A stretch of 64,000 nt of DNA, taken from positions 248,001-312,000 of the forward strand of contig NZ_JANSKK010000007.1 of the NCBI RefSeq assembly GCF_026659735.1, given 5' to 3'. Shown piece by piece: positions 42,339-53,184 of this stretch; position 1 is the first letter of the stretch; each line of letters starts with the position of its first letter. Origin of the DNA: Staphylococcus pettenkoferi. GTDB lineage: Bacteria; Bacillota; Bacilli; Staphylococcales; Staphylococcaceae. The position numbers and the translations under genes are program-made. Below the pieces are notes generated by a model that saw nothing but the letters and a program-made list of their open reading frames with translations, searched no databases and was not told the origin of the DNA.

Positions 42339-43631
42339 CTAATCGATGAGCTGACACATAATGATTGCATTCGCTACCTTCTGTGTGCCACTCGACATGT
42401 TAACTTCTAGCTTAGCAAAGTTACGTCCTACATCGAACATTTCATAGTTCACTTCTATATCTGACTCAATAGGTAACGACTTAATATAGACAATATTTAA
42501 ACTTTCAATCATGACTTCCAGTTTTTTATACTTACGCATTTCAAAACGAATGGTCTCTTCAATAATCGCTACGATAACTGATTTGCTTAACATCCCAAAC
42601 TGATTAGTCAGCAATGGCGAAACTTGTAAATGAATGCCATCATTATTAATCGTAATATGTTTCGCTATTTGATCGTTAATGGTTTCACCAACGTGCGGCT
42701 GTTGACCAATAACTTGCATCGCTTTCAGTACATCTTCACGTGTAATGACACCGACAAGTTTTTTACTCGGCGAAATGACTGGTAGAAGTTCAATACCTTC
42801 CCAAATCATCATATGCGCACAACTGGCAACTGTCGTATGCAATTGCGCATGAATGGGTGGCCGTGTCATAAACTGCTCGACACGATCCCCATTGCGCATG
42901 TTAATAATCTCTTTACTCGTCAAGATACCTGTTAAGCGCCAATCTTGATTGACAATTGGGAAGCGGGAATGTCCCGTAGTCTTTGCGTAATATTTATAAT
43001 CTTCTAAAGTCATCCCTTCAAAGAGGACACATGTTTCATCAATATCTTTCACGATATCATCAACAACGAGTACTTCTGTGCGTATCTTCTTATTATATAA
43101 TGAGCGGTTAATAATATTCGCTGCCATGTACGAATCATAATTGCATGAAATCACTGGTATATCATATTTATCTGCGTAGTCGATAATGCTTTTAGACGTA
43201 TTGAAACCACCTGTGATGAGGACAGCAGTTCCTCTCTGCAGTGCTTCATATTGGACTTCCAGACGATTTCCAACGATGAGTAATGTATGGGAGCTTAAGT
43301 ATTTCATCACGTCATCGACTTCCATTGCGCCGATTGCGAAATTCGTTAAAGTTCTATAAAGTCCTCTTCTACCACCGAGGACCTTTCCATCGACGATGGA
43401 TACAATTTCATTATAGGTTAATTGCTCTATGCGTTCTCGAGCTTTCTTTTCAATACGTACAGTCCCTACTCTATCTATAGTCGCCACTAATCCCATGTGG
43501 CTAGCATCTTTAATTGCTCGATACGCTGTTCCCTCTGATACTCGTAAGACTTTAGCTATCTTTCTTACTGATATTTTTGATCCAACAGATAACGATTCTA
43601 TGTGAGCAAGTATTTGTTCATGTTTAGTCAT
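42339..43631 (-). CDS. HTH-DRTGG-CBS-hotdog regulator (YtoI-like)
   Basis: A 430-residue multidomain protein. The N-terminal helix-turn-helix ([21 protein letters not shown], about 18-38) is followed by a DRTGG domain with [20 protein letters not shown], two CBS domains (about 195-310, including [12 protein letters not shown]) and a C-terminal hotdog thioesterase-like domain. CBS pairs usually bind adenine nucleotides, so it may link energy state to gene control. Its targets are unknown. It is the upstream neighbour of nrnA and divergent from the stress-protein gene. Confidence 0.85.
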   Translation of the reverse strand: MTKHEQILAHIESLSVGSKISVRKIAKVLRVSEGTAYRAIKDASHMGLVATIDRVGTVRIEKKARERIEQLTYNEIVSIVDGKVLGGRRGLYRTLTNFAIGAMEVDDVMKYLSSHTLLIVGNRLEVQYEALQRGTAVLITGGFNTSKSIIDYADKYDIPVISCNYDSYMAANIINRSLYNKKIRTEVLVVDDIVKDIDETCVLFEGMTLEDYKYYAKTTGHSRFPIVNQDWRLTGILTSKEIINMRNGDRVEQFMTRPPIHAQLHTTVASCAHMMIWEGIELLPVISPSKKLVGVITREDVLKAMQVIGQQPHVGETINDQIAKHITINNDGIHLQVSPLLTNQFGMLSKSVIVAIIEETIRFEMRKYKKLEVMIESLNIVYIKSLPIESDIEVNYEMFDVGRNFAKLEVNMSSGTQKVANAIIMCQLID

Positions 43632-43847
43632 CTTTTGTACCTCATGTTTTATTAGTTTTGATACTCATATTATAACTTTTAATGCAAGGAAATGCGATTT
43701 ATGTAACTAATATTTTTCATGTTTGCATTTTTTACACTACTACAGTAGCTGATAATAAAATTTTTGAGTACTTATTTGAAAAGTATAACAATTTTATTGC
43801 AATAGGAGCCAAAATTTTACTAAAATGAAGATGAGGAGGGATGAACA

Positions 43848-44261
43848 ATGTTCAAAAATATACTATTGGGTGTTGATACACAATTAACGAATGAGAAAGC
43901 TTTGAAAGAAGTTTCAAAACTCGCGGGCGAAGGTACTGTCGTTACAATCCTAAATGCGATCAGCGAGCAAGATGCGCAAGCCTCAATCAAATCAGGTATT
44001 CATCTAGATAAATTGACAGAACAACGTAGTAAAGGATTAGCACCTACGCGTCAAGCGTTAGAAGATTATGGTATCGAGTACGAAGAAATGATTGTGAGAG
44101 GTAACGCGAAAGAGAAACTAGTGAAACAGGCTAATAGTGGTAAATATGATATTGTCGTGCTCAGTAACCGCAAAGCTGAAGACAAGAAGAAATTCGTGCT
44201 CGGTAGTGTCAGTCATAAAGTCGCGAAACGTGCCCACATCCCTGTATTGATCGTCAAATAA
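43848..44261 (+). CDS. Universal stress protein family protein
   Basis: A 137-residue UspA-fold protein starting MFKNILLGVDTQLTNEKAL. The nucleotide-binding pattern is GNAKEKL then VLGSVSHKVAKRAHIPVLIV at the C-terminus. Such proteins are induced in starvation and stress; the ligand is not certain. A GAGGAGG site precedes it. Divergent from the CBS regulator. Confidence 0.88.
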   Translation: MFKNILLGVDTQLTNEKALKEVSKLAGEGTVVTILNAISEQDAQASIKSGIHLDKLTEQRSKGLAPTRQALEDYGIEYEEMIVRGNAKEKLVKQANSGKYDIVVLSNRKAEDKKKFVLGSVSHKVAKRAHIPVLIVK

Positions 44262-44301
44262 ACATCGCACTTTCATTCGTACCACAAATTTATAATCATA
44301 G

Positions 44302-44351
44302 AGAAACGGCAATTTCTATGTTGGAGTAATAGAAATTGCCGTTTTATTTAT
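44302..44351 (+). terminator. Terminator between the stress-protein and metallo-hydrolase genes
   Basis: AACGGCAATTTCTA (44305-44318) and TAGAAATTGCCGTT (44330-44343) form a perfect 14-bp stem followed by TTATTTAT on the plus strand. The minus-strand gene at 44376 may use it too. Confidence 0.85.
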
Positions 44352-44375
44352 AGAATGTTGCGTGTGAATAAAAGA

Positions 44376-45065
44376 TTAAAGTTCTACATCTTCACCTGGT
44401 TTAACGATTTGAACTTCACCGACATTGACCGCTGATTTGAATTCTTCAGGATCTTGCTCAATGTAAGGGAAAGTATCATAGTGAATTGGAACTGTGATCT
44501 TAGGTTGGATAAATTCATTGATTGCGTAACTTGCGTCGTCAATTCCCATAGTAAAGTTGTCACCAATTGGGATGAAACAAACGTCTACAGGATGACGGTC
44601 AGCAATCAATTTCATATCACTGAATAAACCTGTGTCACCAGTGTGATAAATCGTCTTACCTTCGACTTCAAGGATCACACCCATTGGCATTCCTAGATAT
44701 ACGGGTACACCATTATCATCTGTTAAGCTAGAGCTATGGAAAGCTTGAACAAATTTAACTGAACCGAAGTCAAAGTCCACTTTACCACCGATATTCATTG
44801 GGCGTACATTATCGTGGCCTTTATTTGTAGTTAGATAATCTCCCACTTCTGCAGAACCAATTACTGTCGCATTGTTTTTCTTCGCTAATTCAACAGTGTC
44901 TCCGAAATGGTCGCCATGACCATGTGTAAGAATAATGTAATCAACTTCTAAGTTATCTGCATCCAAATCAGATAGTTCATTGCCTGAAATAAATGGATCT
45001 ACAATTACTTTTTTGTTATTTGCTTCTAAATAAATTGCTGATTGTCCATGAAATGATAACTTCAT
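44376..45065 (-). CDS. UPF0173 metal-dependent hydrolase (YtkL-like)
   Basis: A 229-residue metallo-beta-lactamase fold protein. It has [14 protein letters not shown], the metal-binding [18 protein letters not shown] and a late PIHYDTF. The start at 45065 has GGGAGG upstream; an in-frame ATG at 45086 does not. The substrate of this family is not known to me. Confidence 0.9.
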   Translation of the reverse strand: MKLSFHGQSAIYLEANNKKVIVDPFISGNELSDLDADNLEVDYIILTHGHGDHFGDTVELAKKNNATVIGSAEVGDYLTTNKGHDNVRPMNIGGKVDFDFGSVKFVQAFHSSSLTDDNGVPVYLGMPMGVILEVEGKTIYHTGDTGLFSDMKLIADRHPVDVCFIPIGDNFTMGIDDASYAINEFIQPKITVPIHYDTFPYIEQDPEEFKSAVNVGEVQIVKPGEDVEL

Positions 45066-45220
45066 TATAAATCCTCCCCAAATCATGTTTACTTTGTATT
45101 ATACCCTACTCTTCGTGTTTTATAACGTTATAGCAGTGTTTTTCAAGTGAATAAACACGCATTTTGATTATTGATAGCCGTTATTTTACAATAAAGAAAA
45201 CTAATAGGGATGTGAATATT

Positions 45221-46276
45221 ATGAAAATAGACAATTTAATTAACACAATCAAACGTGAACAAGCAGATGGGGCTTGGATTACTCGACCGATTAATATCTA
45301 TTACCTCACCGGTTACCATAGCAATCCTAATGAACGTCTCTTCGCTCTACTCGTTAAGCCTTCTGGTGAACAAGTGTTGTTCTGCCCTCAAATGGAAGTG
45401 GCTGATGTGAATAATTCTTCATACGATGGTGAAGTGATTGGTTATCTTGATACAGAAGCGCCATTAAGTAAATTAAATGAAACATATCCTAAATTACTCA
45501 TCGAAGCGGAACATCTCACTGTGCATCGTCAACGAGAGCTAGCTGAATATCTACATACTGAAACATTTGCTGATGTGGATCTTACGTTAAAGCAACTACG
45601 AAATAATAAATCTACTGGTGAAATTGCAGAACTTACAATCGCAGCAGAACTTGCGGATAAATGTATTGAAATTGGTGTCGCCTATTTAGAAGAAGGACGT
45701 ACAGAACGAGAAGTCGTCAATCATATCGAACACGAAATTAAGCGATATGGCGTCAATGAGATGAGTTTCGATACGATGGTATTATTTGGCGACCATGCTG
45801 CGTCTCCACATGGCATCCCTGGCGACCGTCGCTTGCAAGCAAATGAATACGTGCTCTTTGATCTTGGCGTCGTTTATAACCATTATTGTAGTGATATCAC
45901 ACGTACTGTGGCGTTCGGTACACCATCTGAAGAGGCGCAGCGTATATATCATGTTGTGTTAGATGCTCAAACACAAGCGATAGAAGCACTTCAACCAGGT
46001 GAAAAGATTTCAAAAATCGATAATATAGCGCGGAATGTTATAACAGAAGCGGGCTACGGAGATTATTTCACGCACCGACTTGGTCATGGTTTAGGACTCG
46101 AAGCACATGAATATCAAGACATTTCAAATCAGAATGATAATAAATTGGAAGCAGGTATGGTCATTACCATCGAACCAGGTATTTACGTTCCAAATGTAGC
46201 AGGTGTACGGATTGAAGACGATATTCTTATAACTGAAGATGGTGCACGTAGCTTAACCAACTATCCGAAACATTAA
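45221..46276 (+). CDS. Xaa-Pro dipeptidase-like M24 aminopeptidase
   Basis: A 351-residue cytosolic peptidase of the creatinase/prolidase fold. The C-terminal catalytic domain has the five metal ligands in [18 protein letters not shown] (two Asp), [23 protein letters not shown] and VRIEDDI. It likely cleaves dipeptides ending in proline. The ATG at 45221 is chosen over an upstream frame start at 45164; the AGGG site is 12 nt away, so translation may be moderate. Confidence 0.9.
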   Translation: MKIDNLINTIKREQADGAWITRPINIYYLTGYHSNPNERLFALLVKPSGEQVLFCPQMEVADVNNSSYDGEVIGYLDTEAPLSKLNETYPKLLIEAEHLTVHRQRELAEYLHTETFADVDLTLKQLRNNKSTGEIAELTIAAELADKCIEIGVAYLEEGRTEREVVNHIEHEIKRYGVNEMSFDTMVLFGDHAASPHGIPGDRRLQANEYVLFDLGVVYNHYCSDITRTVAFGTPSEEAQRIYHVVLDAQTQAIEALQPGEKISKIDNIARNVITEAGYGDYFTHRLGHGLGLEAHEYQDISNQNDNKLEAGMVITIEPGIYVPNVAGVRIEDDILITEDGARSLTNYPKH

Positions 46277-46318
46277 AAAAGATTGTCTCGCTCGAAGATG
46301 AGCGGGACAATCTTTTTA
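46274..46318. terminator. Bidirectional terminator between the peptidase and ald
   Basis: AAAAAGATTGTC, CGCTC and their complements (46275-46317) form one long stem with T-runs on both strands, fitting the two converging genes. Confidence 0.9.
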
Positions 46319-46327
46319 AGTTCTATA

Positions 46328-47443
46328 TTATTTTAAACCTTCTTCGACTGAAATGTAATCAAGATTTAACGCTTCCCCTACTGCTTTGTTAGTAAGTTTA
46401 CCGTTAATTGTATTTAAGCCGTAAGAAAGTGGTTCGTTTTCTTTAAGAGCTTTTTCATAACCTTTATTCGCAATTTGTTGCGCATAAGGTAATGTAGCGT
46501 TGTTTAAAGCAATTGTTGAAGTACGTGGCACTGCACCTGGCATGTTCGCTACAGCGTAGTGTACAACTCCATGTTTCTTATAAGTTGGATCATCATGTGT
46601 AGTGATCTTATCAGTAGTTTCGAAGATACCACCTTGGTCGATTGCGATATCTACAACAACTGAACCGTCTTTCATTTGTTTAACCATGTCTTCAGTTACA
46701 AGACTTGGTGCTTTCGCGCCAGGAATGAGTACGGCACCGATAACGAGATCACTTTGTTTAACGCACTCTTCGATATTTAATGGGTTAGACATGATTGTGT
46801 GTACACGTCCATCAAATAAATCTTCAAGTTCTTGTAAACGTTTAGGGTTAACATCTAAGACTGTTACATCTGCGCCTAAACCTAAAGCAATCTTAGCAGC
46901 GTTTGTACCTGCTTGGCCACCACCGATAATTGTTACGCGACCTTTAGCAACACCGGGCACACCGCTGAGCAAGATACCCATACCGCCTTTATATTTTTGT
47001 AAGAATTCTGCTCCGATTTGTGAAGACATTCTTCCTGCTACTTCACTCATAGGAGTTAAGAGTGGTAAAGAGCGATCTGGTAATTGCACTGTTTCATAAG
47101 CGATACTTACAACTTTGCTATCAAGTAATGCTTTCGTTAATTCACCTTCATTAGCTAAGTGTAAGTAAGTGAATAAGATAAGTCCTTCTTTAAAGTATTG
47201 GTACTCTTCTTCCAATGGTTCTTTAACTTTCATAACCATGTCGACGTCCCATACTTTTTGTTGTGAATCCACAATAGTAGCACCAGCTTGTTCGTAATCT
47301 TTATCCTCGAAATAAGATCCCTCACCTGCTGATGCCTCTACTAATACTTTATGACCTTGATCTACTAACGCGTGAACTCCACTTGGTGATAAGCTCACTC
47401 GGTTCTCATTATTCTTGATTTCCTTTGGAATACCAATAATCAT
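46328..47443 (-). CDS. ald: Alanine dehydrogenase
   Basis: A 371-residue NAD-dependent enzyme interconverting L-alanine and pyruvate plus ammonia. It begins [20 protein letters not shown], has the catalytic KVKEPL lysine and the NAD-binding [21 protein letters not shown]. The start at 47443 has GGAGGTGG upstream; the in-frame ATG at 47491 lies in the upstream region. Divergent from the second stress-protein gene. Confidence 0.96.
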   Translation of the reverse strand: MIIGIPKEIKNNENRVSLSPSGVHALVDQGHKVLVEASAGEGSYFEDKDYEQAGATIVDSQQKVWDVDMVMKVKEPLEEEYQYFKEGLILFTYLHLANEGELTKALLDSKVVSIAYETVQLPDRSLPLLTPMSEVAGRMSSQIGAEFLQKYKGGMGILLSGVPGVAKGRVTIIGGGQAGTNAAKIALGLGADVTVLDVNPKRLQELEDLFDGRVHTIMSNPLNIEECVKQSDLVIGAVLIPGAKAPSLVTEDMVKQMKDGSVVVDIAIDQGGIFETTDKITTHDDPTYKKHGVVHYAVANMPGAVPRTSTIALNNATLPYAQQIANKGYEKALKENEPLSYGLNTINGKLTNKAVGEALNLDYISVEEGLK

Positions 47444-47587
47444 GTTCTCCACCTCCAAATTTATAGTAACGCGGAACGCATGAAAGCGCAATCACAAAGT
47501 TGTTAAAATTTTACAATTATACTTATTATTAAGATTTATATCAGTGTGGTATAATATAATTAAGAAAAGCTGAAGGGGGTACAAGCG

Positions 47588-48091
47588 ATGTTAACTTATA
47601 AAAATATTCTTATCGCTGTAGACGGATCACACGAAGCAGAATGGGCGTTCAATAAAGCTGTTGAAGTAGCTAAACGTAACGACGCTCAACTCACAGTAGT
47701 CAATGTCATCGATTCTAGAACATATTCTTCATATGAAGTGTACGATGCTCAATTCACTGAGAAATCTAAGAACTTCTCTGAAGACTTACTACAAGGTTAC
47801 AAAGAAGTCGCTACAAACGCTGGTGTTACTCAAGTCACTACACGTTTAGAATTTGGTTCACCTAAAGCGATTATTCCTAAGAAATTAGCTACAGAACTAG
47901 GCATTGACCTTATCATGTGTGGTACTTCAGGTCTTAACGCTGTCGAACGCTTTATCGTCGGCTCAGTTTCTGAATCTATCGTACGCCACTCTCCATGTGA
48001 CGTGCTCGTAGTTCGTACTGAAGAAATGCCTGAGGACTTCCAACCTCAAGTTGCTACAGACGAATTCAGAGCGAAATATCAATCTCACTAA
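47588..48091 (+). CDS. Universal stress protein family protein (second copy)
   Basis: A 167-residue UspA-fold protein starting MLTYKNILIAVDGSHEAEWA. The ATP-binding pattern is complete: MCGTSGLNAVERFIVGSVSE then IVRHSPCDVLVVR. It is longer and more typical than the copy at 43848. The AAGGGGG site is strong. It is transcribed away from ald and ended by the terminator at 48118-48153. Confidence 0.92.
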   Translation: MLTYKNILIAVDGSHEAEWAFNKAVEVAKRNDAQLTVVNVIDSRTYSSYEVYDAQFTEKSKNFSEDLLQGYKEVATNAGVTQVTTRLEFGSPKAIIPKKLATELGIDLIMCGTSGLNAVERFIVGSVSESIVRHSPCDVLVVRTEEMPEDFQPQVATDEFRAKYQSH

Positions 48092-48117
48092 GTTTGAACG
48101 TCATCATCTGTTATTTA

Positions 48118-48153
48118 GGCCAGCTCTTTATTTTAAAGAGTTGGTCTTTTTTT
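48118..48153 (+). terminator. Terminator of the second stress-protein gene
   Basis: GGCCAGCTCTTT (48118-48129) pairs with AAAGAGTTGGTC, followed by seven T on the plus strand. Confidence 0.9.
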
Positions 48154-48360
48154 AGGTTAAAATGCTGGTGACAGTCGCGAGTCCCCTTTCTTTATACACG
48201 CTTACCTCGATTATCTTTTTATTAGTGAAAACGCTTTTTCAAGACATTAATTGTAAAATTTCCATTATCTTCTATCATATTGTAAAAAATCATTTTTATT
48301 TTAATGGAGTATGGGTATAATAGATAAGAATACAACATCGAAGGGAATTTAATAATAAAT
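48154..48360. promoter_or_regulatory. Upstream region of the surface-protein gene
   Basis: A perfect TATAAT lies at 48316-48321; its -35 partner (TTTTTA, 48293-48298) is poor. A cre-like TGAAAACGCTTTTT (48226-48239) with two mismatches is about 90 bp upstream. No gene is seen. Confidence 0.45.
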
Positions 48361-51300
48361 ATGAAACACACTTATAAATTTGCATTAAGCTTAACTGTAG
48401 TCGGAGGCTTGACATTTGTCGCTTCTGAACATATTCACGATGCTTATGCAGCAGAAATACAATCCAATCAAACACAGACATTCGATAATAATAATGTAGA
48501 TGGTTCGAATACTGAAACGAAACCATCAATAGCGGAAAATACTAATCATCTAACAGATTCAACGTCATCTCACCATTTTACTAACGCTAACTCAAACGCT
48601 GAAATAACTCCAGCCGAAGAAAGTTCAAATCAAACATCAGCGTCTACTCAAACAACACAATCAATAGCAAAAACGCAACAGAGAGCACAAGTTTCTGATG
48701 CTGAACAGCAGACATCAACTCAATCTCAAGAGGATAAAACAGAATCAACGCAATCGTCGCAAGGAGAAACATCTGAAGATCCTACTGCTTCGAAAACCCA
48801 ATACGATGATGTGTCAGAAGCAGATCAATCAGCGCAATCACATCAAGACAACTCATCGAACCAAGTTCACTCATCAGATGTGCAACAAGATCGTCCTACT
48901 TCATCACAAACGATCTTTAGATCAACTTCGAATGCTGAAACACCAGAAACAACTTCAGCACCTATGGAAAATACGAAGACGATGACTATTAAAAATGTTG
49001 TCAGAGGCAGTAATACGACACAAGCAGGAACGCTTCGTGGACAAAACCACATGCGTCAAAGTTTGGACATCGTTGTACCTGCTAACACGAAAGCGTATAT
49101 CCGTTCAAAAGATGTAGTGAATAAAAAACAATTAACAGCGGAATTAATTACAGATTCCTCTAAAAGTGATGCACGTACCAATTTCGCACTAGATAATCAA
49201 TGGCACGAAATTCAAGCTTCTAAAGATGGTGCGCTCTTCATCAAGACACCTTCTAATCTCGATGGCCCAGTAGATGTAGAATATTATGTTGAAGGTAACA
49301 AAGGTGTCGACATGCCTCATTATAAATTAAACGGAGACATTGAGAAGTTTAAGCGTGATTGGCAAGAATCAGATGCAGCGTTTGCTGTAGCAGAATCTGA
49401 GCATTCTCAAATCTTGATTCCTCATGTCGATAAAGATTACGTGCTCGATATGGAGAACACGACGAATCCTATTGGTTTCAAATCTCTCGATGAAACACTC
49501 AATTATCATGAGGATATGTTAAAGCACTATGACCACTGGCTCGGACTTGACGACAGTAGCGATATAGATGCTAACTCTCCACAGCAATACTTTATTCGTG
49601 CGGATAAGACAGGTGCTGGCGCAGCTTATTATAACCCAGATCACACAGCCACAAATGGTGACTCAGTCGTGCCGTTTCTATCTCGAAGTTGGTTACTACT
49701 ACACGAAGTAGGACATGGTTACGATGGATATGTCGTGCATCCAAACACAGCAACAGATATCGTCTTACTTGAAACTTGGAATAATATTTACGGTAACTTG
49801 ATGGTTTCTACGGTAGATCCTAAACAAGGTGACTGGCTTTATGGCGGCAAGCAAGAAGCCTATCAGAAGCAAGAGTTAGATAAAATGACACAACAAGGAG
49901 ACGAGTATCAATTCATTCGTCAATCATTTAAATCACGACTCAACATTATGGCAACACTAGTACGTGGTACAGGTGAAGAAAGCTTTATCAAATTTAATAA
50001 ATACATGCGTCAAATGGGCAACAAAGTTAAAGAACGCTCAATTAACGATCAACTTGCAGAAGAATGGGGTAACTTAAGTGATGTCAATCTCATCCCCTAC
50101 TTCGATTTAGCCGGTATACCAGTTAACGAGAGTGTCAAAGAACGCATTTACGAACAAGGCAATACGATTCTTTATCCATTATCACTGCTTACATCTGACG
50201 AATCTGAACAAGACCGTATTAAAGAAAGTGAACACATGGTATCTCGTCATGATTTAGTTTCAACAGATGCCTTGAAAGACGCAGGTGTAACAACGTCTTC
50301 TACAATTGATTTGAAATTAAATGGTAATCAGCTCCGAGATAACGCAGAAGTTAGATTATTAGATGGCAAACGTGTAGTTGCTACGGCTCAAGTCAAAGAC
50401 AATCAAGTGCACTTTGAAGATGTACCTATGGGTGTTTACAAAGTAGAAGCGCCTTTTACTACAGATGGTAAATTACCTAAGACAGAATATATCGTTATGA
50501 AAGCTCATGAAGATAATCAGCTAGAACTCAACTACCCTGCTGACGCGAAATCCAACTACACAGAGGTTGCGAACTTCTTAGGCTTAAGCAATGACAATGT
50601 AGCGAGTCTGACTTATAACCCGACGACAAATAAAGTGAAGGTTACGGATTCACTTAAAGCACCTCACGTGTATTTTAAAACGAACTACATCACGATGACG
50701 ATTAAAGATAAAAATGGTGAAGTGAAATATCAGAAAGAGATGGTTGGTAATCAAGCGCGTACAGGCGATAACATTGAAGATGTTGATGTTCAACCAGGTG
50801 ACACGCTTGAAATTTACCATGCTGAACCAGGACGTTTAAAATTTAGCAATAACAACACTAACCAACCTATTTCTGAGCTTGAAACGAAAAATCAGACGAC
50901 AACGTATCACTTCACACCGTATGGTTTAACTAAAACGGATGAAGATGAAGCCTACCAACGCTATATCGATAACTTAAAAGCCGAACTTGATAATAAACAA
51001 GCTGATTTAGAGGCACATCCGGATCTCGATAGTCGTAAAATAGTGAGTGGTTTGTATGCTGAGATTAATAATTTAAAAGATCAGGATAAACAACAATTTA
51101 TTGATGACTATCGTGAACTTCTTGAAAAAACGGGAGTTATTGAATCAGAAGATGCTAATGATGATAATCACGAGGAAGAACCAACTGAACCTGGCAATGA
51201 TGATAACAATAATGGCGATGATGAAGATACAGGCAATAGTGAAGACCCTACTGAGCCAGGTGATGACGAGGAACAACCTGGCGATAATGATGATAATCCA

Positions 51301-52884
51301 GGTGATTCTGAACAGCCTTCTGAACCAGGCGACGATGATGACAATGCTGAAAATCCTATAAATCCTGGTGATGACGAGCAGCCTACTCAACCTGGTGATG
51401 GCGAGGAACAACCTGGCAATAATGACAATAATTCTGGCGATTCTGATGAACCAACTGATCCAGGGGATAATGTAGAACAGCCTGGAGACAATGATGGTGA
51501 GCCTGGCAATGAGGAACTACCTTCTGAACCAGGTAATGATCATCAACCTGAAGACACAGAACAGCCAGGAGATAACGACAATGAACCGGGTGATGACGAA
51601 CACACAGGAAATGATGATAATCATCCAGGCGAAGGCGAACACGAAGAGCCTAGTGAACCGGGTGACAATGAGCAACCAAGCAATCCAGGAAATGAGGCAC
51701 CTACTGAGCCTGGTGAAAATGAAACTGATTCTGGTTCTTCGGAGGAGCCAAGTGCGCCAGGTGATGAGACTGACCCTACCGTACCTGGCGATGAAGATAA
51801 CAACCATAGCAATGATGAAGACACAGGCAGTAGCGAAGAACCTACTGAACCTGGTGATAGCGAGGAACAACCGGGAGATTCTGAACAACCAACTGAACCG
51901 AGCAACGAAGATGATAACTCTGAAAACCCTGTAAATCCCGGTGACGATGATCAGCCTACTCAACCAAGTGATAGCGAGGAACAACCATCAGAACCAGGCA
52001 ATGACCAAACCCAACCTGGAGACACAACGCAGCCTAGTGAGAACGATAATAATCCTAGTGATTCTGATGAACCTAATCAGCCTGGTAACGAAGGACAACC
52101 AGTGGACAATAGCAGCGAGCCTAGCGACAATGAGCAACCTACTCAACCAGGAGATAACGACAACAATACAAGCGATTCTGAACAACCAGACGAGCCTGGC
52201 AAGGATAGCAAAGATGATTCGCATGGAGACAACAATACAACTCAGCCATCAGAACCAACATCACCTCAACCAGGTAGTGTAACGATTACTCAGCCATCTG
52301 ATGATGCGTCACAAGATGAATCCAAACCAGGGAAAGTAACAATTCAAGAACCACAACCAGAACAACAGCAAGATGGTGAAGCGTCTATTACAATCGTAAC
52401 GCCGAGTGAACAAGAACAAACATCATCAGTGGAACAATCATCTACGACACATACCGAAGTTGAAACGCAAACAACTCAAGATAAAGATCAACTCAATGCA
52501 GGAACATGTGGAACTGCCCTTGTTGATCAAAATACAGTATTACAGGATGGATTAACATCTTCATCACTTCATCAACCTGACGTCGTTCAGTTAGCACAAG
52601 CGTCGCAATCTGTTAAAACAGATATAAACAGTACGCTTATGTCAGATCATCATCTGAAATCTAATTCAGAATTAATTCAACATCCTGAATACAAAGCAAT
52701 TCAACCTATTGCAGCGCCAACTATTCAGAACACTGAACATAGCAAAGATAGTTCAGCGCCTCAAACTCAGTTACCTGATACAGGAAGTGCATCTCATAAT
52801 GGTTCATTATGGGGAACTATAGCATTAATCGCTGGAATCTTTACTTTACGTTGGAGAAAACGTAAATCAACGGAGCAAGAATAA
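48361..52884 (+). CDS. LPXTG-anchored surface protein with M60-type metalloprotease domain
   Basis: A 1507-residue cell-wall protein. The signal peptide (1-30, cut near AYA/AEI) lacks a YSIRK motif. Then come a Q/S/T-rich segment (about 31-210), a beta-sandwich-like part (about 212-330), and the catalytic region with HEVGH at 448-452 and Glu471, matching HExxH-x18-E of M60/enhancin-type zinc proteases. A Cna-like region (SSTIDLKLNGNQLRDNAEVR, about 640-730) and a helical part lead to a long D/E/N/P/G-rich stalk (about 931-1302). A Q/S-rich segment, LPDTG (1471-1475), a membrane span and RWRKRK complete the sortase signal. M60 enzymes cut mucins; here that is inference. The ribosome site (AAGGGA, about 14 nt) is weak. 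Confidence 0.93.
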   Translation: MKHTYKFALSLTVVGGLTFVASEHIHDAYAAEIQSNQTQTFDNNNVDGSNTETKPSIAENTNHLTDSTSSHHFTNANSNAEITPAEESSNQTSASTQTTQSIAKTQQRAQVSDAEQQTSTQSQEDKTESTQSSQGETSEDPTASKTQYDDVSEADQSAQSHQDNSSNQVHSSDVQQDRPTSSQTIFRSTSNAETPETTSAPMENTKTMTIKNVVRGSNTTQAGTLRGQNHMRQSLDIVVPANTKAYIRSKDVVNKKQLTAELITDSSKSDARTNFALDNQWHEIQASKDGALFIKTPSNLDGPVDVEYYVEGNKGVDMPHYKLNGDIEKFKRDWQESDAAFAVAESEHSQILIPHVDKDYVLDMENTTNPIGFKSLDETLNYHEDMLKHYDHWLGLDDSSDIDANSPQQYFIRADKTGAGAAYYNPDHTATNGDSVVPFLSRSWLLLHEVGHGYDGYVVHPNTATDIVLLETWNNIYGNLMVSTVDPKQGDWLYGGKQEAYQKQELDKMTQQGDEYQFIRQSFKSRLNIMATLVRGTGEESFIKFNKYMRQMGNKVKERSINDQLAEEWGNLSDVNLIPYFDLAGIPVNESVKERIYEQGNTILYPLSLLTSDESEQDRIKESEHMVSRHDLVSTDALKDAGVTTSSTIDLKLNGNQLRDNAEVRLLDGKRVVATAQVKDNQVHFEDVPMGVYKVEAPFTTDGKLPKTEYIVMKAHEDNQLELNYPADAKSNYTEVANFLGLSNDNVASLTYNPTTNKVKVTDSLKAPHVYFKTNYITMTIKDKNGEVKYQKEMVGNQARTGDNIEDVDVQPGDTLEIYHAEPGRLKFSNNNTNQPISELETKNQTTTYHFTPYGLTKTDEDEAYQRYIDNLKAELDNKQADLEAHPDLDSRKIVSGLYAEINNLKDQDKQQFIDDYRELLEKTGVIESEDANDDNHEEEPTEPGNDDNNNGDDEDTGNSEDPTEPGDDEEQPGDNDDNPGDSEQPSEPGDDDDNAENPINPGDDEQPTQPGDGEEQPGNNDNNSGDSDEPTDPGDNVEQPGDNDGEPGNEELPSEPGNDHQPEDTEQPGDNDNEPGDDEHTGNDDNHPGEGEHEEPSEPGDNEQPSNPGNEAPTEPGENETDSGSSEEPSAPGDETDPTVPGDEDNNHSNDEDTGSSEEPTEPGDSEEQPGDSEQPTEPSNEDDNSENPVNPGDDDQPTQPSDSEEQPSEPGNDQTQPGDTTQPSENDNNPSDSDEPNQPGNEGQPVDNSSEPSDNEQPTQPGDNDNNTSDSEQPDEPGKDSKDDSHGDNNTTQPSEPTSPQPGSVTITQPSDDASQDESKPGKVTIQEPQPEQQQDGEASITIVTPSEQEQTSSVEQSSTTHTEVETQTTQDKDQLNAGTCGTALVDQNTVLQDGLTSSSLHQPDVVQLAQASQSVKTDINSTLMSDHHLKSNSELIQHPEYKAIQPIAAPTIQNTEHSKDSSAPQTQLPDTGSASHNGSLWGTIALIAGIFTLRWRKRKSTEQE
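51160..52262 (+). repeat. Imperfect repeat tract encoding the acidic stalk
   Basis: Inside the surface-protein gene, short units such as PTEPGD, EEQPGDN and SEQPSEPGDD recur for about 370 codons, with GAACCT, GGTGAT and GAGGAACAACC as recurrent DNA words. The units are degenerate rather than exact, so the tract is diverged, not freshly amplified. It should hold the protease domain away from the wall, and its length may vary between strains. Confidence 0.9.
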
Positions 52885-52934
52885 GTTCAAACGAAACTTC
52901 AATTACTTATATATTAGCTACTCAATAACACAAC

Positions 52935-52980
52935 ACATCCCTTAGATCTTCTTACATGAAGACTTAAGGGATGTTTTTAA
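52935..52980 (+). terminator. Terminator of the surface-protein gene
   Basis: ACATCCCTTA (52935-52944) and TAAGGGATGT (52965-52974) form a 10-bp stem extended by GATCTTC/GAAGAC-type pairing, followed by TTTTAATTT. Confidence 0.88.
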
Positions 52981-53093
52981 TTTACTAAGAATTATGTATA
53001 AATCTTTTTCGAAATCATTTTTTAAAATAAACCTATGTCTTTATTGTTTAAATCAAGCTACCATTTTCAAACATTTTATCCCCCCTCCCACAC

Positions 53094-53135
53094 TAAAAAA
53101 GCTTGAGATAAGTCACTTTCAACTTACCTCAAGCT
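53094..53135 (-). terminator. Terminator of ackA
   Basis: AGCTTGAG (53100-53107) and CTCAAGCT (53128-53135), with AGT/ACT inside, followed on the minus strand by TTTTTTAG. Confidence 0.9.
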
Positions 53136-53184
53136 AAATCATTCAATATAACAGAATGCTAGTCACATAAATACAGTTTGTAAA

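Noticed and set aside
42143..42370. A 76-residue N-terminal extension of nrnA
   Set aside because: It would run through a terminator and overlap the upstream gene; a strong ribosome site supports the start at 42142.
48226..48239. Cre-like TGAAAACGCTTTTT upstream of the surface-protein gene
   Set aside because: Right arm lacks the CA end; AT-rich DNA gives such matches by chance.
51145..52282. Long open frames on both strands inside the surface-protein repeat tract (for example 51517-51984 minus, 51491-51934 plus)
   Set aside because: They follow from the biased codon content of the D/E/P/G-rich tract. They lack ribosome sites and have low-complexity, unprotein-like composition.
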